Shown piece after piece: positions 27,661 to 36,639 of a stretch of DNA of 64,000 bases. Numbering within the stretch: position 1 is the first letter of the stretch; the number at the start of each line of letters is the position of its first letter. Under the pieces are notes generated by a model. It saw only the letters and a list, made by a program, of their open reading frames with translations, was not told the origin of the DNA and did not search any database. The stretch covers positions 1-64,000 of the forward strand of contig NZ_AWOR01000037.1 of the NCBI RefSeq assembly GCF_000761245.1. Reading direction: 5' to 3'. Source of the stretch: Comamonas testosteroni (GTDB taxonomy: Bacteria > Pseudomonadota > Gammaproteobacteria > Burkholderiales > Burkholderiaceae_C). The translations under genes and the position numbers were made by a program.

Positions 27661-27685
27661 GTGCAGTCGTCTTCTGAAAATGACA
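27661..27685 (-). repeat. Tn5053-type terminal repeat, tniA side
   Basis: From the tip at 27685: TGTCATTTTCAGAAGACGAC then TGCAC. CCTCC follows outside. A second copy of the motif, AGACGACTGCAC-like, occurs nearer tniA. Confidence 0.9.
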
Positions 27686-27739
27686 CCTCCATTGTGATTG
27701 CGCAAATGACCGTTTTTGCAATCTACTCAAGACTTTATT

Positions 27740-27777
27740 TTGTAGATCTTATCTCATTATTGTAGTAACATCTACGA
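27740..27777 (+). promoter_or_regulatory. chr promoter with ChrB-type operator dyad
   Basis: TTGTAGAT (27740-27747) and ATCTACGA (27770-27777) form an inverted repeat around a likely promoter: TTGTAG, a 17-bp spacer and TAGTAA. The repeat ends one base ahead of the chrB start codon, so repression by ChrB and a very short or absent leader are likely. Confidence 0.65.
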
Positions 27778-27778
27778 A

Positions 27779-28717
27779 ATGAATTTGCTTTCGCTTATCC
27801 TTTCCTTGCCTACTGAAAACGCGACCGTCCGGCAACGGACGTGGCGTGCCCTCAAAGCCTCCGGCGCTGCGGTGCTGCGCGACGGCGTGTACCTGATGCC
27901 CGACCGCGACGAATGCCGCGCGGTGCTGGATAACTTGGCCTCCGATGTGCGTGAAGGCGGTGGGGTCGCTCATGTGCTGCGTATGGAAGACCCTGAAGGG
28001 GTCAACTTCGTCGCATTATTCGACCGCAGCAACGATTTTGCTGCCTTGCTAGTCGATGTCCATCATCTCAGGCAGACGCTGACATTGGATACCGTGCAAG
28101 ACGTGCTGCGGCAGGTGCGTAAGCTTCGCAAATCCTTTACTACGCTGGTTGAAATCGACTTCTACCCCGGCGAGGCTCAGCGTCAAGCGGACAGTGCGTT
28201 GTGTGAACTGGAACAAGCTTGCGCCCGCACGCTGTCGCCGGACGAGCCGCACGCTGTAGAGGGGACTATTACCCGCTTGGATCGTTTGGATTACCAGGCC
28301 CGTACCTGGGCCACTCGCGCACGTCCTTGGGTTGATCGGCTCGCCAGCGCATGGCTGATCCGGCGCTTCATCGACCCGCAGGCGCGCATCCTTTGGTTGG
28401 CAACCCCTGCGGACTGCCCGCCGGATGCGTTGGGCTTCGACTTCGATGGCGCGACGTTCAGCCATGTCGGCAGCCGTGTCACGTTCGAGGTCCTGGCGGC
28501 GAGCTTTGGGCTGGAACAGCCCGCCATCACAAGGATTGGCCTTGTGGTGCATTACCTCGACGTGGGCGGCATCCAGCCGCCAGAGGCCACTGGTATCGAA
28601 AGCGTACTGGCCGGTTTGCGGGAAACGGTTGACCACGACGATCAACTATTGGCCATCGCCTCCACTGTGTTCGATGGCTTACTGGCCAGCTTTGAAAAAG
28701 GGACCCTCACCGTATGA
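27779..28717 (+). CDS. chrB: ChrB, chromate-sensing repressor
   Basis: A 312-residue ChrB. The N-terminal third is the conserved LSLPTENATVRQRTWRALKA segment; the C-terminal part (RPWVDRLASAWLIRRFIDPQ) is shared with ChrF. In TnOtChr ChrB represses the chr operon until chromate is present. The start codon lies directly behind the operator dyad with no ribosome-binding site, so translation may be leaderless. It overlaps chrA by 4 bp. Confidence 0.94.
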   Translation: MNLLSLILSLPTENATVRQRTWRALKASGAAVLRDGVYLMPDRDECRAVLDNLASDVREGGGVAHVLRMEDPEGVNFVALFDRSNDFAALLVDVHHLRQTLTLDTVQDVLRQVRKLRKSFTTLVEIDFYPGEAQRQADSALCELEQACARTLSPDEPHAVEGTITRLDRLDYQARTWATRARPWVDRLASAWLIRRFIDPQARILWLATPADCPPDALGFDFDGATFSHVGSRVTFEVLAASFGLEQPAITRIGLVVHYLDVGGIQPPEATGIESVLAGLRETVDHDDQLLAIASTVFDGLLASFEKGTLTV

Positions 28718-30081
28718 CTCAAACCGTCGTAACCAAGGAGGCTGTGGCAGTGCCTCCCTCCCCACAAGTTGTCAGCTTTTGGCAAGCGTTTCGCCTGTGG
28801 TTAAAGATCGGGTTCATAGGCTTCGGCGGCCCCGCCGGACAGATCGCGATCATGCACCGCGAATTGGTCGAACAGCGGCGCTGGATCAGCGAGCGTCGCT
28901 TTCTGCATGCGCTCAACTTCTGCATGCTGCTTCCGGGCCCGGAGGGGCAGCAACTCGCCACATACATGGGCTGGCTAATGCACCGAACTTGGGGAGGCAT
29001 AGTTGCAGGTGTCCTGTTTGTGCTGCCTTCGCTCTTCTTTCTGATCGCGCTGTCGTGGATTTACATTGCGTTCGGTGACACGCCGCTGGTTTCCGGCCTG
29101 TTCTACGGCATCAAACCTGCCATCACCGCGGTTGTCGTGCAGGCCGTGCATCGGATCGGCTCGCGTGCTCTCAAGAACGGCCTGATGTGGGCGATTGCCG
29201 CTGGGGCATTCGTCGCCATCTTCGCGATGAATGTGCCGTTTCCGGCCATCGTCGCCGGGGCCGCGCTGATAGGGTATATCGGCGGTCGCGTTACCCCGGA
29301 CAAATTCAGGGCCGGCGGCGCGCATCGTGCGGCCGATAAATCCTATGGCCCCGCGCTGATCGATGACAACACCCCCATACCGTCGCACGCCCTGTTCCGC
29401 TGGTCTGGCTCGCTGCGGGTTGCCGCGATGGGTTGCCTGTTGTGGCTGATCCCCATGGCATTCCTTCTCGGCACCTATGGCTGGGACCACACCCTGACCC
29501 AGATGGGCTGGTTCTTTACGAAAGCCGCATTACTGACCTTTGGGGGGGCCTATGCAGTATTGCCGTACATCTATCAGGGTGCGGTCGGCCATTACAGTTG
29601 GCTCACCCCCACGCAGATGGTCGATGGGTTGGCGCTCGGCGAGGCCAATCCGGGGCCGCTCATTATGGTGGTGGCCTTCGTCGGCTTTGTGGGGGCCTAT
29701 GTACAGGCACTATTCGGCCCCGATATGTTGTTCGTTGCCGGTGCGGTCGCAGCCGCGCTGGTGACCTGGTTCACTTTCCTGCCGTCCTTCATTTTCATCC
29801 TCGCCGGAGGGCCGTTCGTAGAGTCGACGCGCGGAGATCTCCGGTTTACCGCGCCGCTGACTGCGATAACGGCAGCGGTGGTCGGTGTGATCCTGAACCT
29901 GGCCGTGTTTTTCGCCTATCACGTGCTCTGGCCCAAAGGCCTCGCCGGGCACTTCGACTGGGTGTCGGCACTGATCACCATCGGTGCGGCAGTGGCCTTG
30001 TTCCGCTTCAAGCGAAACGTGATTCACGTCATCGCGGCATGTGCGGTGCTGGGCCTGATATTGAAGACCTTGATCTTGTGA
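28714..30081 (+). CDS. chrA: ChrA, chromate efflux transporter
   Basis: A 455-residue inner-membrane protein of the long-chain CHR family, made of two homologous halves. The first begins FWQAFRLWLKIGFIGFGGPA with LLPGPEGQQLATYMGW, and the second holds FTKAALLTFGGAYAVLPYIY with LGEANPGPLIMVVAFVGFVG. About ten or more hydrophobic segments are visible. It exports chromate. It is translationally coupled to chrB. Confidence 0.96.
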   Translation: MTQTVVTKEAVAVPPSPQVVSFWQAFRLWLKIGFIGFGGPAGQIAIMHRELVEQRRWISERRFLHALNFCMLLPGPEGQQLATYMGWLMHRTWGGIVAGVLFVLPSLFFLIALSWIYIAFGDTPLVSGLFYGIKPAITAVVVQAVHRIGSRALKNGLMWAIAAGAFVAIFAMNVPFPAIVAGAALIGYIGGRVTPDKFRAGGAHRAADKSYGPALIDDNTPIPSHALFRWSGSLRVAAMGCLLWLIPMAFLLGTYGWDHTLTQMGWFFTKAALLTFGGAYAVLPYIYQGAVGHYSWLTPTQMVDGLALGEANPGPLIMVVAFVGFVGAYVQALFGPDMLFVAGAVAAALVTWFTFLPSFIFILAGGPFVESTRGDLRFTAPLTAITAAVVGVILNLAVFFAYHVLWPKGLAGHFDWVSALITIGAAVALFRFKRNVIHVIAACAVLGLILKTLIL

Positions 30082-30090
30082 GGTGACACC

Positions 30091-30699
30091 ATGTCCTTCG
30101 ACATTAAACCGCTGCCTTTCCCCGCAAGTACCCTAAATGGTCTGTCCGAAAAGCTGATCGCCAGCCATCACGAAAACAACTATTCCGGGGCCGTCAAACG
30201 CCTGAACGCCATCCACACCAAGCTCGGCACCCTTGACTTCACGCAGGAAGCCGGCTTCCTGCTGAACGGTCTCAAACGCGAAGAACTGATCGCCTACAAC
30301 TCGATGCTGCTGCATGAGATCTACTTCGACTCGCTGGGCGGCAACGGCGTGTTGCCCGTAGGCCCGCTGTGCGAGGCGATCGAGCGCGACTTTGGCAGCG
30401 TCGAGCGCTGGCAGGCCGAATTCTCGGCGATGGGCAAGGCGCTCGGCGGCGGTTCCGGCTGGGTGCTGCTGGTCCAATCAGCGCGCGACGGCAAGTTGAG
30501 CAACCAGTGGGCCGCCGATCACTGCCACACCTTGGCTGGCGCTTTGCCAATCCTGGCGCTTGATATGTATGAACACGCGTATCACATCGACTATGGCGCC
30601 AAGGCCGGTGCCTATGTAGATGCATTCATGGCCAACATCGACTGGCAACGAGCGGCTATTCGCTGGGCTAGTCACCAACCCTCAGGAGGACTCTCATGA
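30091..30699 (+). CDS. chrC: ChrC, superoxide dismutase-type protein
   Basis: A 202-residue Fe/Mn superoxide dismutase-family protein with HHENNYSGAVKRLN, GGGSGWVLL and LDMYEHAYHIDYG. Chromate reduction in the cell produces superoxide, and ChrC of TnOtChr protects against it. It lies 9 bp behind chrA and overlaps chrF by 4 bp. Confidence 0.94.
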   Translation: MSFDIKPLPFPASTLNGLSEKLIASHHENNYSGAVKRLNAIHTKLGTLDFTQEAGFLLNGLKREELIAYNSMLLHEIYFDSLGGNGVLPVGPLCEAIERDFGSVERWQAEFSAMGKALGGGSGWVLLVQSARDGKLSNQWAADHCHTLAGALPILALDMYEHAYHIDYGAKAGAYVDAFMANIDWQRAAIRWASHQPSGGLS

Positions 30700-31148
30700 A
30701 ATGGATTACCCGCGAACGCCCGAAGATCGATCGCATTGCCTGCCCGTGGATGGTGACGCGGTTCATCGACACGGATGCCGAGTTCCTCTACGTCCCGGCA
30801 GGCGACGTGCTGCGCATCGCTCAGGAGACCGGCGCGGTCCCGTATGACATTCCTGGAGTGGAACTTTCCCATGACGGTGAGCTTTGCAGCTTCGATGCCT
30901 TCCTGGCCAAGTACGCGATGGATGACCCTGCCCTCAAACAGCTCGCCGTGATTGTTCGCGGTGCCGATACATCCCGACTTGACCTGACGCCGCAGTCGAC
31001 AGGGTTGTACGCGCTATCTCTTGGCTTGTCGCAGAACTTCAGCGACGACCATGAAATGCTCAAGCACGGCATGGTGATGTACGACGCGTTCTATGCATGG
31101 TGCAAGCACTGCCAGAGTGAGACGCATAACTGGCCGCCGAAGATGTAA
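30696..31148 (+). CDS. chrF: ChrF, ChrB-like accessory protein
   Basis: A 150-residue protein equal to the C-terminal domain of ChrB (KIDRIACPWMVTRFIDTDAE). It may act as an extra regulator; its exact role is not known. It is the last gene of chrBACF and lies 30 bp ahead of tnpA. Confidence 0.92.
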   Translation: MKWITRERPKIDRIACPWMVTRFIDTDAEFLYVPAGDVLRIAQETGAVPYDIPGVELSHDGELCSFDAFLAKYAMDDPALKQLAVIVRGADTSRLDLTPQSTGLYALSLGLSQNFSDDHEMLKHGMVMYDAFYAWCKHCQSETHNWPPKM

Positions 31149-31178
31149 CCAAGCGAATTCGAGAGGGAGTCGCCGGAC

Positions 31179-34145
31179 ATGCCGCGCCGTTCGATCCTGT
31201 CCGCCGCCGAGCGCGAGAGCCTGCTGGCGTTGCCGGACACCATGGAGGACTTGATCCGCTACTACACGTTCAGCGAATCCGACCTCTCGATCATCCGGCA
31301 ACGGCGCGGTCCAGCCAACCTCCTGGGCTTCGCCGTGCAGCTCTGCTACATGCGCTATCCCGGCATGATGCTCGCGGTAGATACGGAGCCGTTTCCGCCG
31401 TTGCTGCGTCTGGTAGCCACGCAACTGAAGGTGCCACCCGAAGCCTGGGCGGACTACGGCCAGCGCGCCGAGACGCGCCGCGAGCACCTGCTGGAACTGC
31501 AATCGATCTTTGGTTTCCAGGCCTTCGCAACGCGGCACTATCGCCCCAGCGTGCACAGCCTGGATGAACTGGCTTGGCAGACCGACAAAGGCATCGTGTT
31601 GGCGACGGAGTTGATCGAAGGGCTGCGACAAAAGAGCGTGCTGCTCCCGTCACCGGGCGTCATTGAACGCATCTGCGCCGAGGCCATTACTCGCGCCAAC
31701 CGGCGCATCTACGAAGCGCTGTCCGAGCCGCTGACAGACCCCCACCGGCATCGCCTCGATGATCTGCTCAAGCGCCGCGAGTTCGGCAAGACGACCTGGC
31801 TGGCCTGGCTGCGCCAGTCGCCCGTCAAGCCGAACTCGCGCCACATGCTCGAACACATCGAGCGCCTGAAAGCCTGGCAAGCGCTCGACCTGCCTACTGG
31901 CATCGAACGGCTGCTTCACCAGAACCGGCTGCTCAAGATCGCCCGCGAGGGTGGCCAGATGACGCCCGCTGATCTGGCCAAGTTCGAGCCGCAACGGCGC
32001 TACGCCACCCTCGTCGCGCTGGCCATCGAGGGTATGGCCACCGTCATCGACGAAATCATCGACCTGCACGACCGCATTCTGGGCAAGCTGTTCAACGCCG
32101 CCAAACACAAGCATCAGCAACAGTTCCAGGCGTCCGGCAAAGCGATCAACGCCAAGGTGCGACTGTACGGACGCATCGGCCAGGCGCTGATCGACGCCAA
32201 GCAGTCGGGCGGCAACCCGTTCGCCGCCATCGAGGCCGTCATGTCCTGGGATGCCTTCGCCCAGAGCGTCACCGAGGCGCAGAAGCTCGCGCAGCCCGAT
32301 GACTTCGATTTCCTGCACCGCATCGGCGAGAGCTACGCTACCTTGCGCCGCTACGCGCCGGAATTCCTGGCCGTGCTCAAGCTGCGGGCCGCGCCCGCCG
32401 CCAAGGGCGTGCTCGACGCCGTCGACGTACTGCGCGGCATGAACACTGACAACGTCCGCAAGGTGCCCACTGATGCCCCGACCGACTTCATCAAGCCTCG
32501 TTGGCAGAAGCTGGTGATGACCGACGCCGGCATCGACCGGCGCTACTATGAACTGTGCGCGCTGTCGGAACTCAAGAACTCGCTGCGCTCGGGCGACATC
32601 TGGGTGCAGGGCTCGCGTCAGTTCAAGGATTTCGAGGATTACCTGGTGCCGCACGAGAAGTTCGCCAGCCTCAAGCAGGGCAGCGAATTGCCGCTGGACG
32701 TGGCCACCGACTGCGACCAGTACCTGTACGAGCGGCTGACACTGCTAGAAGCGCAGCTTGCCACCGTCAACCGCATGGCGGCGGCCAACGACTTGCCGGA
32801 TGCCATCATCACCGAGTCGGGCCTGAAGATCACGCCGCTGGACGCGGCGGTGCCCGACACCGCGCAGGCGCTGATCGACCAGACAGCAATGATCCTGCCG
32901 CACGTCAAGATCACCGAACTACTGCTCGAAGTCGATGAGTGGACGGGCTTCACCCGGTACTTCACGCACTTGAAATCCGGCGACCTGGCCAAGGACAAGA
33001 ACCTGCTGCTGACCACGATCCTGGCCGATGCGATCAACCTGGGCTTGAGCAAGATGGCCGAGTCCTGCCCCGGCACGACCTACGCCAAGCTGGCCTGGCT
33101 GCAAGCCTGGCACATCCGCGACGAGACCTATTCAACGGCGCTGGCAGAACTGGTCAACACCCAGTTCCGGCATCCCTTCGCCTGTCACTGGGGCGACGGC
33201 ACCACGTCATCGTCGGACGGTCAGAACTTCCGAACAGGCAGCAAGGCCAAAAGCACCGGCCATATCAACCCGAAGTATGGCAGCAGCCCAGGACGGACTT
33301 TCTACACCCACATCTCTGACCAGTACGCGCCGTTCCACGCCAAGGTGGTCAACGTCGGCGTGCGCGACTCGACCTACGTGCTCGACGGCCTCCTTTACCA
33401 CGAATCCGACCTGCGGATCGAGGAGCACTACACCGACACGGCGGGCTTTACCGATCACGTCTTCGCGCTCATGCACCTGCTGGGCTTCCGCTTCGCGCCG
33501 CGCATCCGCGACCTGGGCGACACTAAGCTCTACCTCCCCAAGGGCGATACCGCCTATGAGGCGCTCAAGCCGATGGTCGGCGGCACGCTCAACATCAAGC
33601 ATGTCCGTGCCCATTGGGATGAAATCCTGCGGCTGGCTACCTCGATCAAACATGGCACGGTGACGGCCTCACTAATGCTGCGCAAGCTCGGCAGCTATCC
33701 ACGCCAGAACGGCCTGGCCGTCGCCCTGCGTGAGCTGGGACGCATCGAGCGCACGCTGTTCATCCTCGACTGGCTGCAAAGCGTGGAGCTGCGCCGCCGT
33801 GTCCACGCCGGACTCAACAAGGGGGAAGCGCGGAACGCGTTGGCCCGCGCCGTGTTCTTCAACCGGCTGGGTGAAATTCGCGACCGCAGTTTCGAGCAGC
33901 AGCGCTACCGGGCCAGCGGCCTAAACTTGGTGACGGCGGCTGTCGTGTTATGGAACACGGTCTACCTGGAGCGCGCAGCGCATGCGCTGCGTGGAAACGG
34001 TCTCGGCGTCGATGATGCGCTGTTGCAGTACCTGTCGCCGCTGGGCTGGGAGCACATCAACCTGACCGGCGATTACCTCTGGCGCAGCAGCGCCAAGATC
34101 GGAGCTGGCAAATTCAGGCCCCTACGACCGCTGCAGCCGCCTTAG
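31179..34145 (+). CDS. tnpA: TnpA, Tn3-family (Tn21 subgroup) transposase, complete
   Basis: A complete 988-residue transposase, the usual length for Tn21 and Tn501. The N-terminal DUF4158-type region ([20 protein letters not shown]) is followed by the large catalytic Tn3 domain. The stop overlaps the 38-bp terminal repeat by 5 bp, the normal arrangement. Its last two thirds repeat 3-1925 with high identity and in the same orientation. It could drive transposition of any element bounded by these repeats, leaving unresolved cointegrates because tnpR is split. Confidence 0.96.
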   Translation: MPRRSILSAAERESLLALPDTMEDLIRYYTFSESDLSIIRQRRGPANLLGFAVQLCYMRYPGMMLAVDTEPFPPLLRLVATQLKVPPEAWADYGQRAETRREHLLELQSIFGFQAFATRHYRPSVHSLDELAWQTDKGIVLATELIEGLRQKSVLLPSPGVIERICAEAITRANRRIYEALSEPLTDPHRHRLDDLLKRREFGKTTWLAWLRQSPVKPNSRHMLEHIERLKAWQALDLPTGIERLLHQNRLLKIAREGGQMTPADLAKFEPQRRYATLVALAIEGMATVIDEIIDLHDRILGKLFNAAKHKHQQQFQASGKAINAKVRLYGRIGQALIDAKQSGGNPFAAIEAVMSWDAFAQSVTEAQKLAQPDDFDFLHRIGESYATLRRYAPEFLAVLKLRAAPAAKGVLDAVDVLRGMNTDNVRKVPTDAPTDFIKPRWQKLVMTDAGIDRRYYELCALSELKNSLRSGDIWVQGSRQFKDFEDYLVPHEKFASLKQGSELPLDVATDCDQYLYERLTLLEAQLATVNRMAAANDLPDAIITESGLKITPLDAAVPDTAQALIDQTAMILPHVKITELLLEVDEWTGFTRYFTHLKSGDLAKDKNLLLTTILADAINLGLSKMAESCPGTTYAKLAWLQAWHIRDETYSTALAELVNTQFRHPFACHWGDGTTSSSDGQNFRTGSKAKSTGHINPKYGSSPGRTFYTHISDQYAPFHAKVVNVGVRDSTYVLDGLLYHESDLRIEEHYTDTAGFTDHVFALMHLLGFRFAPRIRDLGDTKLYLPKGDTAYEALKPMVGGTLNIKHVRAHWDEILRLATSIKHGTVTASLMLRKLGSYPRQNGLAVALRELGRIERTLFILDWLQSVELRRRVHAGLNKGEARNALARAVFFNRLGEIRDRSFEQQRYRASGLNLVTAAVVLWNTVYLERAAHALRGNGLGVDDALLQYLSPLGWEHINLTGDYLWRSSAKIGAGKFRPLRPLQPP

Positions 34146-34178
34146 CGTACTTTGCGGTCCGTTTTCTGAGACGACCCC
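34141..34178 (-). repeat. 38-bp right terminal inverted repeat of the chromate transposon
   Basis: Exact reverse complement of 6636-6673. Marks the border between transposon and plasmid backbone. Confidence 0.94.
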
Positions 34179-34192
34179 GCCCTGGCTATCGT

Positions 34193-34426
34193 TCATGCGC
34201 GGATCAGTGTGCATTTCTCAGCCAGCTGGGCTTTGATCTTTCCCACCTTGGAGTGGGGCACTATCCAGCCTTCGTAGCTCGGGTTGCGCTTACCGTCCCA
34301 CCGGCACACATCAAATACGATCTGCTCAAGTGGTCCATTGCTGGGGCTGGACACCGCCATGTCGCCACTGGGCAATGCGGTTGTGACAATCTCTCCATGC
34401 ACACCATTCAGTCGATAAATGCTCAT
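34193..34426 (-). CDS. Hypothetical protein
   Basis: A 77-residue soluble protein starting MSIYRLNGVHGEIVTTALPS. No family was recognised. Its start overlaps the stop of the upstream membrane protein gene by 4 bp, so the two form an operon. It is the first backbone gene beside the transposon end, and its 3' end lies 15 bp from the terminal repeat, so it seems untouched by the insertion. Confidence 0.6.
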   Translation of the reverse strand: MSIYRLNGVHGEIVTTALPSGDMAVSSPSNGPLEQIVFDVCRWDGKRNPSYEGWIVPHSKVGKIKAQLAEKCTLIRA

Positions 34427-34701
34427 TTGGCTGTGGCCCTTTCTAAGCTGTCATGGAGCATTTTCACTCCTGCCCCGATGTTCCATGCATACAGGATGGC
34501 GCCCAGTCCAACCAGCAATGTGAGCAACCACGGCCAGATGCCGAATGCTGTCACCACAGTATCAAAGGGCAGTTCTGTCTTGCTCGCTTCTATGCAAGAG
34601 TGCAACCCAAAGCTTCCTGCCAGGAACAATGTGAGGCCCAAAATCAACTCAATGGGTGCGTATCGCACTACCCAAAGAATCGCCCACTTCTTCTTCAACA
34701 T
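34423..34701 (-). CDS. Small membrane protein
   Basis: A 92-residue protein with two hydrophobic helices (IELILGLTLFLAGSFGLHSC and FGIWPWLLTLLVGLGAILYA). Family not recognised. A copy of the TTTCGCATGCGAAA palindrome at 34728-34741 is centred 34 bp ahead of its start, so it is probably under the plasmid-wide regulator proposed in the findings. It is coupled to the 77-residue gene. Confidence 0.65.
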   Translation of the reverse strand: MLKKKWAILWVVRYAPIELILGLTLFLAGSFGLHSCIEASKTELPFDTVVTAFGIWPWLLTLLVGLGAILYAWNIGAGVKMLHDSLERATAK

Positions 34702-34727
34702 ACTTCCTCTTTTTCTATCTCTTAGGT

Positions 34728-34741
34728 TTTCGCATGCGAAA
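34728..34741. promoter_or_regulatory. Backbone palindrome, copy 1
   Basis: TTTCGCATGCGAAA, ahead of the minus-strand gene starting at 34701. One of six copies in the backbone. Confidence 0.75.
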
Positions 34742-34834
34742 CAGTTAGCGCGTCAGATGCATTTTGTAACAAGTTGGCATCGTGACATAACTCACCTGTC
34801 CTAACCTGACAACTTGACTCCCGCGCCTCAGTTG

Positions 34835-35296
34835 CTAACGGTGTGCTTTGCTCCGGCGATATCCGTTCGCTTGAACATCAGGCGGACACCGCAGGAATTG
34901 CTGGCGCAGCACGCCTATGCCAAGGACTTTCAAGACCATCAGCCGCGCACCCGGATTCAGGCCGGAGATAGCGCCCGAGGCGTAAAGACCTATCATCAGG
35001 ACATCAACGGCGGCGCTAAAGCCCAGGGCCGCGCAAACCAAGCTGGAGCTGCGAGTCCGTCGCTCAAGACAGATCACAATGCACAGGTAGAACAGCACCA
35101 GATTGATGAGCATGTGTGGCCAGTCCGCGCCACCGGACAAGTACAGCCTGCTCCAGCCAGCAACAAAGAACACCAGACTGAAGGAACTCACAGTCGCTAT
35201 CGAGTCGGCCAAAAGCGCGAACATTGGCCGCAAGGTGATGAGCCTGCACAGATGCCACGCCATAGCGCAGACCCACAATCCCAGTAGTCGAACCAT
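34835..35296 (-). CDS. Four-helix membrane protein of unknown function
   Basis: A 153-residue protein with about four transmembrane segments (FALLADSIATVSSFSLVFFV, MLINLVLFYLCIVICLE, LVCAALGFSAAVDVLMIGLY) and a basic C-terminal tail. Family not recognised; size and layout resemble phage or plasmid membrane accessory proteins. It directly follows the CxxC gene at 35297, with stop and start touching. Confidence 0.6.
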   Translation of the reverse strand: MVRLLGLWVCAMAWHLCRLITLRPMFALLADSIATVSSFSLVFFVAGWSRLYLSGGADWPHMLINLVLFYLCIVICLERRTRSSSLVCAALGFSAAVDVLMIGLYASGAISGLNPGARLMVLKVLGIGVLRQQFLRCPPDVQANGYRRSKAHR

Positions 35297-35551
35297 CTAC
35301 TTTGTTGCTCCGTTGCAATCTACGCATGCTATGCCGCGCTTCACGTCCGTCACGCTGTCGAAGCTCAGCCAGCCTGTAGAGATGCCGCAGCGCCGACATG
35401 ACATGACTGCGATGTACTGACCAGACTCGCTGGTTCCAGCGTCCGACACATGCATCAGCACGCGGCGAGACGCGCGCTTGGCCTTGGCTTTTTCCACTGG
35501 CAAGGGGACGCTCTCTGGGAACAGATCTCCGGTCATTTCATCCTTTGTCAT
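35297..35551 (-). CDS. Small CxxC zinc-ribbon-like protein, paralogue of 53893-54171
   Basis: An 84-residue protein from ATG 35551, which has AGGGG just ahead; an in-frame ATG lies 42 bp upstream. Pairs CRRCG and CVDCN could bind one zinc. It shares RVLMHVSDAG, CRRCG and KRGI.C..CN with the protein at 53893-54171, so the plasmid has two members of this unnamed family. A terminator sits between it and the gene upstream. Confidence 0.65.
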   Translation of the reverse strand: MTKDEMTGDLFPESVPLPVEKAKAKRASRRVLMHVSDAGTSESGQYIAVMSCRRCGISTGWLSFDSVTDVKRGIACVDCNGATK

Positions 35552-35565
35552 CCCCTGCCCTTCCC

Positions 35566-35591
35566 AAAAAAAAGGCCCATGAAACTGGGCC
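35566..35591 (-). terminator. Rho-independent terminator of the telA-type operon
   Basis: On the minus strand GGCCCAGTTTCATGGGCC is followed by eight T. It lies 17 bp behind the stop of the gene at 35608. Confidence 0.85.
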
Positions 35592-35607
35592 AAGCCTCAA
35601 AGTGATT

Positions 35608-36636
35608 TCAGGTATTGGCTGACACGCCAGACAGCCTGTAAATCGTCTTTAGGTTCTTGCGCATGTATTGCTCAAGAGCAAACACAAAACCGGACAGCAG
35701 TGCCATCAGCCCACATACAGCCAGAACCAAATTCGCCCATAGGTTGAGTCTGCTCTTGGCCTCAGCTTCCTGCTGCTCATGATTGAAGGAGCGAAGACTT
35801 CGGCTCATACCCCATGCCTTGTTCTCCATCATGGCTAGCACGTCTGCGGAGTACTGCAGTTCGGGCGTTGCATTCGATGCCCTTTCCAGTGCCAAATCCA
35901 GGTTGGCACGGTAGGCATCCCAGTTGATCTCAGAATCCTTCTGTTTCAGCTGTGCCTGCGCAACAAGATATGGCCCGAACTCTTGGGCATCAGCAGATGC
36001 ATTGCCTATCAACTCGGTGACGCGTGCAGGCAGGCCGAAGCTGATGGCCTCCTCGATCTGCTTTTGTCTTGCATCGCTCTTGGACTGGCGGTGCTCTGCT
36101 CGCTCGGAGCTTGATGAAAACAAGCTGCTTTCGAGTCCATCGTGTTGAGGAGCAATCCCTTCGATGACATTCTGGAAAACAAAGGATGCGGGGATCAGCA
36201 TCAACCCCATGAACACACGAGCGAATTGACCAAATATCAATCCGCTAATGGCCAGAGCTGTCGCGGACAATACTCCAACGACTTTGACTAGGTTGCTCAG
36301 GGTGACAAAGGTGGAAAAAGAGTTCATTCCGGTTCGAATCCCATCCACCGCCCCGCTAGTCTCTGCGGGTCCGCTCGCCTCCAAGGCTTTGGCCAGTGCC
36401 TTCGGAATATCGGGACTGCCGATGCTCCGCAGTGGCTCATGCCCCATTCCCAACCAAGCCAGGACAGCTGCAACTGCTGCCGCTACGAAGACAACAATGG
36501 CCGCCATTTGCCAAACGCGCTTGAGGCGATTCGCACGTTGGAACAATGTGCCCGATACCTCTTCAATCCAGCTCGTTTCAAGCACGGTCTTCTCAACCCC
36601 TTTAGCGCCCCAATTTTTGGTACGTGTCTCGCTCAT
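35608..36636 (-). CDS. Membrane protein linked to TelA-type genes
   Basis: A 342-residue protein with one hydrophobic segment near residues 43-63 (QMAAIVVFVAAAVAAVLAWL), a second hydrophobic region in the middle (VVGVLSATALAISGLIFGQF, FMGLMLIPASFVFQNVIEG), a helical, charged domain, and a last segment (LWANLVLAVCGLMALLSGFV). Family not recognised. It is 3 bp behind telA and ends in a terminator, so it is the last gene of the three-gene operon 38570-35608. A 36-bp part of it (36037-36072) recurs at 54489-54524. Confidence 0.65.
   Translation of the reverse strand: MSETRTKNWGAKGVEKTVLETSWIEEVSGTLFQRANRLKRVWQMAAIVVFVAAAVAAVLAWLGMGHEPLRSIGSPDIPKALAKALEASGPAETSGAVDGIRTGMNSFSTFVTLSNLVKVVGVLSATALAISGLIFGQFARVFMGLMLIPASFVFQNVIEGIAPQHDGLESSLFSSSSERAEHRQSKSDARQKQIEEAISFGLPARVTELIGNASADAQEFGPYLVAQAQLKQKDSEINWDAYRANLDLALERASNATPELQYSADVLAMMENKAWGMSRSLRSFNHEQQEAEAKSRLNLWANLVLAVCGLMALLSGFVFALEQYMRKNLKTIYRLSGVSANT
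36037..36072. repeat. 36-bp perfect direct repeat, copy 1 (partner 54489-54524)
   Basis: Starts GAAGCTGATGGCCTCCTCGA and ends TTTTGTCTTGC. Here it is inside the membrane protein gene (antisense of RQKQIEEAISF). Confidence 0.85.
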
Positions 36637-36639
36637 GAT

